Shown here: piece after piece, positions 50,885 to 61,200 of the stretch | Position numbering within the stretch: the first letter of the stretch is position 1 | Layout: every line of letters starts with the position of its first letter | DNA from: a bacterium | Lineage (GTDB): Bacteria > Planctomycetota > UBA1135 > UBA2386 | Reading direction: 5' to 3' | Assembly: GCA_030432695.1 (NCBI GenBank) | Contig: JAUILN010000008.1 | Coordinates: 62,001-126,000 of the forward strand | DNA length: 64,000 nucleotides | The notes under the pieces: generated by a model | What the model was told of the DNA's origin: nothing | The model's input: only the letters and a program-made list of their open reading frames with translations | Databases searched by the model: none | Made by a program: the position numbers and the translations under genes

Positions 50885-52144
50885 ATGAGCACCGCGCCCG
50901 GAGAGACCTCGGCAGAGAACCCGTCGCTGTGGGTTCGCGAGGCCCCCGCCCTCGCCCCCGAACGGCCACCGCTTCCCGACCGCGCCGACGTGGTGGTGGT
51001 CGGCGGCGGGATCGCCGGCGTGTCGGCATCCTGCGCGCTGGCTCGGCTCGGGGTCGGCTGCGCGCTCCTCGAAGCCGGCACGATCGCCAGCCGGGCCAGC
51101 GGCCGCAACGACGGCCAGATCCTGCTGGGCCTCGGCGAGCACTACAACCGCATCGTCGGTCAGTTCGGTCGCGAGCAGGCGCGGGTCCTGTGGCACTCGA
51201 TCCAGGACAACCACGAGGCCTTGCGCGGCGAGCTGGACGACGCGGGCATCGACTGCCACCTGGAGCGCGCCGGCGGCCTGCGACTCGCCGAGACGCCGCA
51301 CGAGTGGACTGAACTCCAAGACGCCGCCGCGTTGCTCGCCGAAGACGGCATCGAACACCAGCTCCTCGACGCCGACGTGCTACGCGAGGTCTTCCCGCTC
51401 GCCGAGCAGTTCCACGGCGCACTCCGCCTGCCGGGCGAAGCGGTGGTGCAACCGGCCGCGATGGTCCGCGGCCTGGCGCGGGTCGCTCGCGAGCACGGTG
51501 CGACCATCCACGAGCACGCCAGGGTCGCGCGCATCGAGACCCACGGCTCCGAGCACCGGATCACGCTCCAGGACGGTCGCACGATCGCCGCCACCGCGGT
51601 GGTCCACTGCACCTCGACCCTGGCCCGCGAACTCGACGAGTCCGGCTTCCTCGCCCGCAACCTCTTTCCGTTCCGCGGCCAGATCATCGCCACCGACCCG
51701 CTACCAGACGACCTCGCCAGAGCCTTCCCGCCCTACGCGATGTCGAGCAACTTCTGCTACGAGTACTTCCGCATGCACGACCGCCGCTACGTGGTCGGCG
51801 GCATGCGTTGGAGCGTGCCAGGCGAAGAGCAGGGTCTGCTCGACGACGACAACCACAACGAGCAGATCACCCACAACCTGCGGGACTGGACCGCGCGCCA
51901 CTTCCCACCGCTGGCCGACGTGCCGACGCCGCACGTGTGGACCGGGATCATGGCCGGCACCGGTGACGGCCTGCCGCTGTGCGGGGCCCTGCCCGGCGCG
52001 CCGGGAGTGTTCGCGCTGTGCGGCTTCAATGGATACGGCTTGAGCTTCGCGTGGCTGGCGGGACGCAGCCTGGCCGAGCAGGTCGTCGAGGGCCGCGCGA
52101 GCGATCCGGGCGCCGCGTTGTTCGCACCGCGGAGGTTCGTGTGA
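50885..52144 (+). CDS. FAD-dependent amino acid/amine oxidoreductase (DAO family)
   Basis: 419 residues from the ATG at 50885 (a GTG two codons earlier is in frame). The FAD-binding Rossmann fingerprint is ADVVVVGGGIAGVSASCALARLG, read here as VVVGGGIAGVSAS with ALLEAG about 25 residues later. ASRASGRNDGQILLG is the loop seen in PuuB-like gamma-glutamylputrescine oxidases and related enzymes. The second FAD region lies at the C-terminus: GIMAGTGDGLPLCGAL and ALCGFNGYGLSFAWLAG. Likely oxidises an amine or N-methyl amino acid with O2 as acceptor; the substrate is unknown. The stop overlaps the GTG of the next lipoprotein gene by 3 bases (GTGA). Confidence 0.9.
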   Translation: MSTAPGETSAENPSLWVREAPALAPERPPLPDRADVVVVGGGIAGVSASCALARLGVGCALLEAGTIASRASGRNDGQILLGLGEHYNRIVGQFGREQARVLWHSIQDNHEALRGELDDAGIDCHLERAGGLRLAETPHEWTELQDAAALLAEDGIEHQLLDADVLREVFPLAEQFHGALRLPGEAVVQPAAMVRGLARVAREHGATIHEHARVARIETHGSEHRITLQDGRTIAATAVVHCTSTLARELDESGFLARNLFPFRGQIIATDPLPDDLARAFPPYAMSSNFCYEYFRMHDRRYVVGGMRWSVPGEEQGLLDDDNHNEQITHNLRDWTARHFPPLADVPTPHVWTGIMAGTGDGLPLCGALPGAPGVFALCGFNGYGLSFAWLAGRSLAEQVVEGRASDPGAALFAPRRFV

Positions 52145-52488
52145 GCGCGGGCGCGAAGGTCGCCCAGCGGCTCGCCGGCCGACTCGTCTTGCTGGCTCTG
52201 CTGGCGATGACCGGGGGCTGCTTCACGACGTTGGCCTGGGGCGGCGATCCCTTCGACGACGAGGACCGCGGCTCCCGTCCGGCCAATCGAGACGACGACG
52301 GCCCGAGCCTCTGGGAGAGTCTCGCACTCACCCCGTTCACCCTGGTCCTGGACGCGATCACGATGCCGGTGCAGCTCTTCCTGCTCTCGGACGACGACGA
52401 CGACGACCGCTCGAGGTCGCGCCGCGACCGGTCGCGCGCCGCGACGGGCTCGCCGAACACGCCGGGTACTACCCTGCGATCGCATTAG
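52141..52488 (+). CDS. Small lipoprotein, YceK/YidQ-like, paralogue 1
   Basis: 115 residues from a GTG at 52141 inside the stop of the oxidoreductase gene. Lipobox in LLALLAMTGGC. After an acidic linker comes SLWESLALTPFTLVLDAITMPVQLFL, here split as ESLALTPFTLVLDAITMP, which resembles the DUF1375 (YceK/YidQ) core P-x-x-x-x-D-x-x-x-x-P. The tail is Asp- then Arg-rich and ends NTPGTTLRSH. It shares layout and end sequence with the next gene, so the two are tandem duplicates. Function unknown; outer-membrane lipoprotein presumed. Confidence 0.72.
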   Translation: MSAGAKVAQRLAGRLVLLALLAMTGGCFTTLAWGGDPFDDEDRGSRPANRDDDGPSLWESLALTPFTLVLDAITMPVQLFLLSDDDDDDRSRSRRDRSRAATGSPNTPGTTLRSH

Positions 52489-52501
52489 GAGCCAAGTCGC
52501 C

Positions 52502-52822
52502 ATGCCTCGCCGCCCCCGTTCGGTTCTCTGCCTGGCCCTGCTCTGCACGGCACTGCTCCTGCTGCCGGGCTGCACCACGCAGATGCTCTGGGGCAAGGAT
52601 CCCTGGTGCGACGACGACGCGCCCTACGGCCACGCACCGATGTGGCAACGCCTCCTGCTCACGCCGTTCGCGGTGGCCTGGGACTGCGTCACGCTCCCTG
52701 CGCAGTTGGTCTTCCGCAGCTTGACCGACGACGACGACATCTCGATCGGCGGGAGGAAGAAGGACCGAGGCGAGGACCCGGGCCGGATCAACACGCCGGG
52801 GACGAAGGTCATCTCGCACTGA
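52502..52822 (+). CDS. Small lipoprotein, YceK/YidQ-like, paralogue 2
   Basis: 106 residues, SD AGGAG 8 bases before the ATG. Lipobox LLLLPGC. The core MWQRLLLTPFAVAWDCVTLP with the following LVFRSL matches the neighbour's LTPF...LDAITMP segment, and the end NTPGTKVISH matches NTPGTTLRSH, establishing a tandem duplication. Both have an Asp run after the hydrophobic core. The pair is co-transcribed with the FAD oxidoreductase gene. Confidence 0.78.
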   Translation: MPRRPRSVLCLALLCTALLLLPGCTTQMLWGKDPWCDDDAPYGHAPMWQRLLLTPFAVAWDCVTLPAQLVFRSLTDDDDISIGGRKKDRGEDPGRINTPGTKVISH

Positions 52823-52830
52823 CGCCGGGC

Positions 52831-53174
52831 TCAACGACCGGCAGGAGAACAGTTCGCCGTGATCTCCACGGTCGTAGACCGACCGGGCAGCACAGTCACC
52901 GGAATCCGGGCAACTCCGCCCATCGGCGCGAGCGTGAGGGCCAGCTCCGTCCCGGCCACCGGCTCGGACGGACATGCCACCGTCCCCATCCGTCCGTCCG
53001 CGCTCTCGGCGTGGGCCAGCCACGGTCCCGCCCCAGCCACGGTCCCGCCCCATGGACGAGCAGCACCACCCGTCCGTAGGCGCCACTCCGCGCGGAGTCG
53101 ATCGGCAGTCCGGCGACGCCCGCGTCGCGCACGCGAACGACGACTGCCCGAGCCGCAAGCGCCTCGAGCTGCAT
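52831..53174 (-). pseudogene. Small beta-domain protein gene broken by a 17-bp tandem duplication
   Basis: A start ATG at 53174 with a strong SD (GGAGG, 5 bases upstream) begins MQLEALAARAVVVRVRDAG and runs in frame to GRVVLLVHGAGPWL. The reading frame is then lost at two perfect copies of a 17-bp unit (53018-53051). Removing one copy gives a continuous 108-residue protein continuing AHAESADGRMGTVACPSEP and ending PVTVLPGRSTTVEITANC plus five residues. This pattern (VRVRD...DGR...VTVLPGRSTTVEI) is that of a carboxypeptidase-regulatory/Ig-like beta-sandwich. 88 bp downstream of the TSP3/IgGFc-like gene, probably the last gene of that operon. Confidence 0.72.
53018..53051. repeat. Perfect 17-bp tandem duplication
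   Basis: AGCCACGGTCCCGCCCC occurs at 53018-53034 and again at 53035-53051 with no mismatch. The unit length is not a multiple of three and disrupts the minus-strand reading frame of the small gene around it. Confidence 0.92.
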
Positions 53175-53262
53175 CGATACCTCCGAGCCGCGATTCCCTC
53201 GATGCACCGAACGGGCTTGCCCTGCCCCGCGGCAAGACCCGCGACCCGTTCGCAAGCCGATC

Positions 53263-55827
53263 TCAGAGACCGAGCCCACCCGTGTATCCGTAGCTGTTGA
53301 AGCTACCGAAACCGTAGATGTACACGCCCAGGGGGTTCGGGCCAGAGAGCGTGTGACTCCCCGGGGCCACGGTGAGTCGGGCACCGCTGAATCCCTGCGT
53401 GCCGATGGGTGAGAACTCGGTCGCGAGCACCGGAACGCCATCGAGCAGGACCAGACCGTTCTCGGCATCCTGCGTCGGCGCGATGACGTTCATGTGGTGC
53501 GTCGAGAATGCACCCACCGCCGTGGCGACCGTGTACGAGCGACGGAACTGGGCCGTATCGCTCATGAGCATGAAGAACGGATCGCCCGTGACGCCATCGA
53601 ACCTCGTCCCATTCGAATACTGCCCCACCAGGACCGGCCGATCGGCGGTGATCTCGTTCTCGCCATCCAGAATGAGTTCACGGAACTCGCCGGCCTCCAG
53701 CGTGAATACGGAGTTCACGGGCCCGGCGACGCGCACCTGCGTCGCATCCTCGCTGGCGAGAATCCGCACCGTATCTCCGTTGCGGCGGGTGGCGAGCGAC
53801 ACCGTGTAGAAGCTTCGACCCCAGGCCTCGATCGGCGGCAGCTGTTCGGTCAAGTGATCGCAGGCCGACTGGTTCGACGGAACGTTGGAGCAGAGGGAAC
53901 CACTGAAGACAGCGATAGGCCCGTCGGCCGAGATCTCCGTGCCGGTCAGGTCGATGCTCCCGAACGCGCCTTGCAGCTGGTAGACATCGAGAGCATTGAC
54001 CGTCACATTGTAGGGAACTCCCGCCGCACGAATCCCGGTGGATTGGCTCGGAGTGATGGTCAGCGTGGTGTTGTCGCGCTCCGCAACCACCGCAAACTGC
54101 GACAGCCTCGGGCTCCCGATGTAGGCGAGCACTCGGTACTCGCTTCTCAGCGCGGTCGTACGCAACCCGGCGAACGCGTCCGAGGTATCGGACTCGACGT
54201 TGAATCCGTAGACGGAGAAGTCGACGTCGGCGGTTATCCGAAGACCCTTGTTCTCGACGCCGTCGCTCGCCGTCACCTGCGGATTGGCACTCGTGAGACT
54301 ACGAACATCGACAGAAGTGGTCTGTCCGGCCACCAGCGGCACCTGCTGATCGATCCCGAGCGTCGGATTCTCGATGCGCGCCGTTCCATTGGCCACCGTG
54401 GAGAAGACCAGCGAGAGACTCGAACGGAGCGGTTGCAGGTTCTCCTGGAAGCACACCAGGTACGCTCCGCTCTGCAGGGTGATGTCACCCACATCGGTGA
54501 CGCCCCCGAACACCACCGGCGTCGCCGGACTGCGTCCATTGAAGAAGTTGCCGCTCCGAGTCGCCGAGGCCAACACTTCGATGTCGCCGAACACGGTCTG
54601 AACACCCGGGATCGTGAAACGCCCGTCCGCCGCACTGGTGCCGGTGGCCCCTCCGGCGGTCGAGAGTGCCGCGCCAGCGAGCGGCATACCGTCCGGATCG
54701 AGCACCCGGCCGATGACCTCCGTGAGGGGGTCGGGGATCACCGTAGCCGACACGGCCCGCCGCGTGGTGTTCGGAACCGAGTCGGTGGCCGTCACGGTGA
54801 AGGTCAGATTCGACACCCCCGTCGGCACCGTGTAGGAGAGCTGGAACGGTCCGCGCATCAGAACGACGCGCGTGCCGTCGCTCACCTCGAGCACGACATC
54901 GGCAAGCAGGCCGTCATCCATGACGTCGGCGCGGAACAGAATGACCTGCCCCTCGACCAGGGTCTGATTGTCCGCCGGGAATCGGATATCCACGGTCGGT
55001 GGGGACTCCTCGGGCACGAGCGGATTGCCGTCCAGGCCATCCCGGATCCCGTCACCGTCGGTATCCGGATCGTTGGGTATCGTGCCGAGATCGAATTCCT
55101 GGAGATTGGTGAGACCGTCGCTATCGAGATCTCCGTTGGCATCGTTCCGATTCGGATCCAGACCGAACAGGATCTCCCACTCGTTCGGCATGCCGTCATT
55201 GTCGTTGTCGTCACTGGGGCCGACCGCGGAGAAGGTGACACTCGCGACATTGCCCTGATTGAGAGCGAATATCGTTACTCCACCGTTCGCGGTTCGATCG
55301 TTGCGCCCGGTGACGAGGCCGGCGGCATCGACCGTGGCCAGGTCCGGATTCGTGCTGAGGTAGGTGGTTCCGGTGCTGCGATCCGTGACGTCCTGATCGG
55401 GCCCCATTGCGAAGCTCGCCATGGTCGTCAGCTGAGCGGTCGCATTCCGCGGAAGGATGGAGATCGGCGCGCTGACCGAGATCGACGTCGGCACGGGATC
55501 GAGGCTTGCCGGCATGATCTCGTCCACGAAGACGGTCTGCCCGGGCACCAGCTCGAAGAATGGACTCTGCCCCGTCTCCAGTTGGCCGTCGCGCACGCAC
55601 TGCACCCGCGCTCGCACCAACTGCGGGAGCACCCCTGTGTCTCTGGACTGAAAGACCGAGATGTTCGGTATGATGAAGCTCCCATCCGCTCGAACCTGGA
55701 CCGTCTGATTGCCGACGGTGACCGTGCAGTCCGTCCCGAGGACGAAGGTCCCTTGGGCGCGGAGGCGTCCGTCGCAGACTGCGATAGTCGCGATGGCGAG
55801 GAAGGCGCCGGAGATAATCCGTTTCAT
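53263..55827 (-). CDS. Secreted multidomain surface protein: Big-like, thrombospondin type 3, IgGFc-binding-like
   Basis: 854 residues with signal peptide (MKRIISGAFLAIATIAVCDG). After an N-terminal beta domain comes a bacterial Ig-like (Big) domain (about 115-200). A calcium-binding thrombospondin type 3 region follows (about 203-272: DDNDNDGMPNEWE, DLDSDGLTNLQEF, DPDTDGDGIRDG), then an Ig-like domain (ADNQTLVEGQVILFRADVMD) and a carboxypeptidase-regulatory-like domain (VIGRVLDPDGMPLAGAALST). The C-terminal half (about 460-850) matches the IgGFc-binding protein N-terminal domain: SSLSLVFSTVANGTARI, FNVESDTSDAFAGL, RSFYTVSLATRRNGDTVRIL and DRPVLVGQYSNGTRFDG. Probably a cell-surface adhesion or binding protein. 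The start overlaps the SCO1 gene stop by 4 bases. Confidence 0.87.
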   Translation of the reverse strand: MKRIISGAFLAIATIAVCDGRLRAQGTFVLGTDCTVTVGNQTVQVRADGSFIIPNISVFQSRDTGVLPQLVRARVQCVRDGQLETGQSPFFELVPGQTVFVDEIMPASLDPVPTSISVSAPISILPRNATAQLTTMASFAMGPDQDVTDRSTGTTYLSTNPDLATVDAAGLVTGRNDRTANGGVTIFALNQGNVASVTFSAVGPSDDNDNDGMPNEWEILFGLDPNRNDANGDLDSDGLTNLQEFDLGTIPNDPDTDGDGIRDGLDGNPLVPEESPPTVDIRFPADNQTLVEGQVILFRADVMDDGLLADVVLEVSDGTRVVLMRGPFQLSYTVPTGVSNLTFTVTATDSVPNTTRRAVSATVIPDPLTEVIGRVLDPDGMPLAGAALSTAGGATGTSAADGRFTIPGVQTVFGDIEVLASATRSGNFFNGRSPATPVVFGGVTDVGDITLQSGAYLVCFQENLQPLRSSLSLVFSTVANGTARIENPTLGIDQQVPLVAGQTTSVDVRSLTSANPQVTASDGVENKGLRITADVDFSVYGFNVESDTSDAFAGLRTTALRSEYRVLAYIGSPRLSQFAVVAERDNTTLTITPSQSTGIRAAGVPYNVTVNALDVYQLQGAFGSIDLTGTEISADGPIAVFSGSLCSNVPSNQSACDHLTEQLPPIEAWGRSFYTVSLATRRNGDTVRILASEDATQVRVAGPVNSVFTLEAGEFRELILDGENEITADRPVLVGQYSNGTRFDGVTGDPFFMLMSDTAQFRRSYTVATAVGAFSTHHMNVIAPTQDAENGLVLLDGVPVLATEFSPIGTQGFSGARLTVAPGSHTLSGPNPLGVYIYGFGSFNSYGYTGGLGL

Positions 55828-56591
55828 AGACGTTTCTCGGGAGTGGAAGTCAGGACCTGCTCGAGGTCGTCGAGCAACTGCTCGGCCGACGGGTGGACGG
55901 TGTGATACTCGCGGACGACGCGTCCCTCGGCGTCGATCAGGAAGAACTGCGTGCCGTGCACGGCAACCAGGCCGCTGGATACGGTGAGTTCGAGACCGAG
56001 GGCCCGCTGCCAGGCACCGATCCCGTCACCGCCGGGCGTCACGAGTTGAAAATGCTCCGAGAGCGCGAGGCCATGCTGCGCCGCGGCCGCGACGAGCACG
56101 TCGGCATCGTCATGCGCGGGGTCGTAGCTCATGAGCGCGAGCCTCGTGCGTTCGACTTGGGGCGTCCGGGCGAGAGCGACCTGGAGTTCGCGCATGATCG
56201 CGAGCGTGACGCCGCACTTGCGTCGGTTCGAACACTGGGAGTAGAAGAAGCCGAGGACCGTGACCCGACCCTGCGGGTCGGGCAGAGTGAACGGAGCGCC
56301 CTCGGTGTCGCGCGCGCCGGTCTCCCCCGGCAAGGGACAGCTCGCGCGCTGTTCGACCGCGAGAAGTGGAGTCGCGAACAGCTCTGCCGCGTCCGAGGAG
56401 TCGGAGGTCTCGGCGACGGCACTGTCGCTGCAACAGGGTGCCGACGCAGGAGCCCCGGCCTCGACCGCGTAGGCGTCGCCATCTGCTCCCAGAGACTCCT
56501 CGCGACCGCATCCAGCCGAGAGGACGAGCGCCGCCGTGAACGTCAGCAAGACACGTCCCCGCCAGCAGTGCCGGTCCGCCACGGGCCTCAT
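55824..56591 (-). CDS. SCO1/SenC/PrrC-like lipoprotein (copper chaperone or thiol redox)
   Basis: 255 residues from the ATG at 56591. Lipobox LTFTAALVLSAGC. A low-complexity linker leads to a thioredoxin-like SCO domain (about 105-250): APFTLPDPQGRVTVLGFFYS, then QCSNRRKCGVTLAIM, giving Cys-x5-Cys in place of the usual CxxxC, SYDPAHDDADVL, and the copper-ligand His in VAVHGTQFFLIDAEGRVV. SCO proteins pass copper to CuA of cytochrome oxidase, but no oxidase gene is nearby. The operon partner has a tyrosinase-like type 3 copper domain, so loading that site is an attractive inference. ATGA overlaps at both ends with neighbouring genes. Confidence 0.87.
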   Translation of the reverse strand: MRPVADRHCWRGRVLLTFTAALVLSAGCGREESLGADGDAYAVEAGAPASAPCCSDSAVAETSDSSDAAELFATPLLAVEQRASCPLPGETGARDTEGAPFTLPDPQGRVTVLGFFYSQCSNRRKCGVTLAIMRELQVALARTPQVERTRLALMSYDPAHDDADVLVAAAAQHGLALSEHFQLVTPGGDGIGAWQRALGLELTVSSGLVAVHGTQFFLIDAEGRVVREYHTVHPSAEQLLDDLEQVLTSTPEKRL

Positions 56592-58255
56592 CGAAGGGCC
56601 TCCCGTGTAGCGGTCGCGGCCGCAATCGCGTCCGCACGCCGGTCGGGTCGTTGCAGATATGCGTTCACGGCATCCAGGGCGCGCGTTCGCGCCTGACCTT
56701 CCGGGGATACCGCCGCGATCGCCAGCAGCACCTCGCGGTGCGAGCTGCTGCGCTGGTCCGGCGGTGCGGTAACGCCCATGCGCAGGAACTCGACGAACGT
56801 CACGAAATGATCGAGTCGGTCGTCCTCGAGAATGCGCAGGAGGTCGTCGATCGCGAAGCGCCCGCCTGGACCGAGAGCGGCGACCGCCCGGGCCGCCCCA
56901 GCGATCTCGATGGGCGCCTCCGACGTGCGAAGCGTCTGCGTCAGCCACGGCCGCGCTTCCGGCGGAACCCCCACGACCGCGAGCGTCGCCAGTCCGTGGC
57001 CTCGCAGGTGCGCGACGACCACGCGATTCTGACCCTCGAAACGCGGGTCCGAAGCGTCCTTCAGACGCAGGAGCGCTCGCTGCACCGCCTCGGTGCCGAC
57101 GCCTTCGCGCCGAAAGATCCGCAGCGCCGCGTCGAGCGCTTCCCCAGGCATCGCGAACCCCTCGCGTGACCAGAGCGTGAGCGCCGGACGGAGCATCGCG
57201 CTGCCCGCTCCGCTGCGCTCGTCGGCGAGCCGCGCGGCGTGCGGCAGAACCAGCGCACCACCGGTCGCGAGCCACTCCGCGACCGGCGCATCCCAGGCTG
57301 CATCCTCGGCGGAGAGCTGACCCGCGACCACCTCGAGACGCCGGGCGAGAGCGCCATCGGTACTCGCAGCTTCGGTATCGAGCCTTCCGAGGATCGCCTG
57401 CCCGATCGCCGGCTCAGACCAGCTTCGGGTCGTCATCGCCTCCAAGGCCGTGGCCAGGAGCGGCATGGGAGCTTCCCCGCCGAGGAGCGAGAGAAGCTCA
57501 TTGGAAGCCCCCTGTGAGGCCCGCGCGACCAACGCACGCACGTCCGCGTAGCCACCGTCCGCGCGCGCACCCGCAGCCGACGGGTCGAACGACTCGGCAC
57601 CCCTCGAGTCCAGGATGCGCCCACGCGCCTGAAAGGCCGCAATGGCAACTTCACCATCGACGGAGTCGAGGAATGCCTCGATGGCACGCAGATGGGCTCG
57701 GGACGCGGCACCCTGAAATGCGAGAGCATCCAGGACACCACGCTGCACGAGGCCAGAATCCGAACGCACCAACAAGGCAGCCAGCCTGTCGACCGGACGC
57801 TCCGAGACGGGCTCGAGTCGACCGAGCGCCCGCACGGCTGCCGCACGCAGGTCGGCAGGCTGCTCGTCGGATTCGGCCAAGGCGAGCACCCTGTCTGCGA
57901 GGACCTCATCGACGAGCCCCTCTGCCAGGAGCTGGTTCAGCGCCGCACTTCGGACGTCGCCGATCGCGTGATCGAGAAGCGGCACGACCAATTCGCGGCG
58001 CAGGTCGGGCGCGATGGAGCATTCGCCCAGCAGAACCATCAGCCGCACCGCCTCTCCTGCGGAGGAGGTCGCCACGAGGCGGCCCTGCAGATCACGAGCA
58101 CGAGTCGTCTGGAGCCTCTCCTGAGACGCGTGAAGACGTTCGGCGATCGCTCGCTGGAGCGCGTCGCGGGACTCCGGCGACTGCGCCCGAGCTGGATCCG
58201 CGAGGCAGAACGCGAGACAGAGCAGCATCCGGGCGGTCGTGAGACGCACCATCAT
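56588..58255 (-). CDS. Secreted HEAT-repeat protein
   Basis: 555 residues from the ATG at 58255, which overlaps the stop of the tyrosinase-like gene (ATGA); a TTG six codons earlier is less likely. Signal peptide VRLTTARMLLCLAFCLADPA. About a dozen HEAT-type helical pairs: RRELVVPLLDHAIGDVRSAA, LRAAAVRALGRLEPVSERPV, RLAALLVRSDSGLVQRGVLD, RRLEVVAGQLSAEDAAWD, IEIAGAARAVAALGPGGRFA and REVLLAIAAVSPEGQARTRA. Likely a periplasmic scaffold. Overlaps with both neighbours indicate tight co-expression with the copper-related proteins. Confidence 0.85.
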   Translation of the reverse strand: MMVRLTTARMLLCLAFCLADPARAQSPESRDALQRAIAERLHASQERLQTTRARDLQGRLVATSSAGEAVRLMVLLGECSIAPDLRRELVVPLLDHAIGDVRSAALNQLLAEGLVDEVLADRVLALAESDEQPADLRAAAVRALGRLEPVSERPVDRLAALLVRSDSGLVQRGVLDALAFQGAASRAHLRAIEAFLDSVDGEVAIAAFQARGRILDSRGAESFDPSAAGARADGGYADVRALVARASQGASNELLSLLGGEAPMPLLATALEAMTTRSWSEPAIGQAILGRLDTEAASTDGALARRLEVVAGQLSAEDAAWDAPVAEWLATGGALVLPHAARLADERSGAGSAMLRPALTLWSREGFAMPGEALDAALRIFRREGVGTEAVQRALLRLKDASDPRFEGQNRVVVAHLRGHGLATLAVVGVPPEARPWLTQTLRTSEAPIEIAGAARAVAALGPGGRFAIDDLLRILEDDRLDHFVTFVEFLRMGVTAPPDQRSSSHREVLLAIAAVSPEGQARTRALDAVNAYLQRPDRRADAIAAATATREALR

Positions 58256-61200
58256 CGGACCGAGAACCTCCAACGTCGGTCCTCGAAGCTCCGCGTTCCT
58301 TCCAGGCTGAGGGAGTACTCACCGGCCGACAAGGGCGCGACCCGGAAGCGGAAGGCCTGTTGGCGTCCCTCGAAGCCGGGAGCCTCGTCCATGCCGAGCA
58401 CCTCGATCCCGTCGATATGCAGCGCGTCGGCCGCGATCTGCACGCGGTTGTGGGCCGGGGCACGGAAGGAGACCGGCAGATCGAAGACCACGGTGATGAA
58501 CTCGTAGCCCGCGGCAACCTCCGCGCCTGGCGCAGGGTCGAGCAGGATGACCGAGGCCCGATTCGGCCCATCGAGGCCTTCGAAGTCGGTGCGCACCGAG
58601 TCGACGGTGGTGTGCCAACGCCAGAAGACCGATTCGGGCGCTGCCGGGGCCGTGTTCTCGAAGCCCATATCGCCGAACCCAGACCCGGCCGCGATGTCGA
58701 CATGCCCGAGATTGTGCCAGGGATGGACGACGACGTCGCCCAGCTCGTCGATGTTGCCGAACTCGCCAAGACGCACGTATCCGTAGACAGGATCAGCTTG
58801 CGTCGTGGTCGGTGCCTCCTGCAGATAGGGAGGTCGCGGCCGGCCGCCCGGAGCCGGAGTCGCCAAAGAAGGAGTGGAGACTCCGAAAGTACCTCTCCAC
58901 GCGATGTGCGCGTCGATGTAGTTGCGATGCCACAACAAGAACGCTGTTCCATTGTAGCTCGTTCCCATCATGCCAGAGTTGCCCCAGCTCGAGCCGCTGC
59001 TGGTCGGAGTTCCACCAGGATCGCGATCACTGACCATCGTCGCACCCATGTGCCAGCGCCCGTGGTTCTCGAGCGCTCGATAGGTCGAGGCCGTCCCGTC
59101 GGGATTGCGGCGGTCGTAGTCCATCGCCGCGCGGTTACAGTAGACGAGCCTGTTCGGATCCGACTCGTGCGTCACCATGAAGTCGAGCGAGCTGCGACAC
59201 GTGACTCCATTGACCTCCACCTCGACGGCCACCTCGTGCGTACCCTCGTCACGCCACACGAAGTCGAGCGTGTCTGCAGTTCGATCAGCCGCGGTCAGCA
59301 TGATGGGCCTGTGCAAGGCGGCATTATCGATGTCGTGTTCGTAGGTCCGGAGCGCGTTGCCACCGACGGTCCACTCGAACCCGGTCACCGGGGTGGTCGG
59401 TTCGACCTCCGCCGAGAGCCGGGTCATCACCGCCACCCGCTCGGTCGTCACCGGCCCGGTGAGAACCGCTCCCATACGATCCTTGATGAGCACGCGCATG
59501 ACACGCGCCTCGACGCTGACCTGACAGGTCTCGTCCGGCTGGCCGCCCGTGCCCGGGATGCGGTAGACCGGGCTCGTGAGCGTGGCAGTGCCTCCAGCCA
59601 CGCCCTCGATCGTGACCGTCCCGGTCCCGGATGCGGCTCCGACTATGGCGACGACGTCGGGATCGCTCGAAGTCCAGCTCGAGCCCGCATCGAAGCTCCC
59701 ACCCGCGGGCGAGAAGTTCGCCGTGACGGAGGCCTGCATCCGATCGTCCGGCATGACGGCACCGCAGAGCGTGATGACGCCCGTACCACTTCCGCTGCCG
59801 TTCTGAGTGATCGTCCAGGACAGGGAGCCCGTGCAGGAATTCCGACATTCCCCGGTTGGACCCGGGATGCGGATGAGGCAATGCCAGCCGGACTGCAGGA
59901 GACCGAAGCCCGGATCGGTTCGGGCTACCGAGCCGTCGTCCGACACGGTGGCGGGCCCCACGTTCACGAACTGACCGATGTCGTGATGGAAGGCGAACAC
60001 GTCGGCCACGTCACCGGGTGCGAGGCCCTGGCTGTTGGGATAGATCACCTGGGCCGGGGGATCGAAATGCGTACCGCCGGGCTGGAGGGTGCCGACGATG
60101 ATCGGATTCGAACCCTGCGGTGGTGGCATGGGCACGCGATCGAACTTCACCTGACTGCTGCTCATGAGCAGCGGCCCACGGGTGCCGTCCGGACGCGTGG
60201 TGCTGTTCGCGAACACCCGGATCCTGAACCCGGGAACACCGGGGATCGAGAGATCCACGTCCTGCGCCCCACCCACCATGACCTTCGGATTGACCGCAGG
60301 TAGCGTGACGACCTGATGGAGCGGGTTGTCGGCGCCGGCTACTGCCTCGACCAAGAACTCGATGTCCGGCAGATCCGGATTGCCAGGAGTTCGGGAACCG
60401 AGCACGGCGACGCGGGTGGCCCCGGGAGTGATCTCGGGGATGAAGAAGCGCCCGTCCTGCCCCGTCGTGGCCATGGGACCGTTCGGTTCGATCTCCACGG
60501 GAACCCCGTCGATCGGGTTCCCCGCATTGTCGACGACCGTTCCGCTCACCGAGGTGTCGGCGATCGCACCAGGCACCAAACCCTCTATCCGGAAACGGAC
60601 CGGCAGACCGAGGGAGCCGACGAAGTTCACCTGAACCTCGTTGAGACCGGCATCGGGACCGAGCCGGAAGGACGCCCGCGCGATTCCGTCCGGATCGGTC
60701 GGCGCGACGAGTTCCGCCTGGCCATCGACCAGGCCTCCGCCCTCCGTGACCCGGAAGGAAACCGGAACACCCGCGCGGCAGTTACCACTCGCATCGCAAA
60801 CGATGACGGAGAGCGGCAGCCGCAGCTCCTCGTCGACCGGTGCTCGGCCCGGGGGGAACTCGACTGCCGAGGTGGTGGCCGGCTGGCCGGCCCTGGCCGT
60901 TGCACAGAACTCGGCCGAGGTGACGGTCCCTGGAGACTCGACCAACACTCTATGGAAGCCCTCGCCACTTCGCGTTCCGAGGGTGAACGGGATCGAGGCG
61001 CGCCCGTCGGCACCGGTCAGCATGAGCACTTCGCGGCGGTCGGCGCTGGCACCGATGCGGCCATCTCCGCGAGCTACCCGAAAGCGCAGCGGACGGCCCG
61101 CGATGGGCTGCCCCTGCTGATCGAGTGCAAGAACCGTGAGCGGGCTGGGGAGGGTCGTCCGGACCGCACCACGCTGTCCGTTGCCACCGACGAGCACCAG

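Noticed and set aside
53494..55905. Long plus-strand frame opposite the TSP3/IgGFc-like gene
   Set aside because: Antisense artefact; the minus strand gives a signal peptide and ordered domains.
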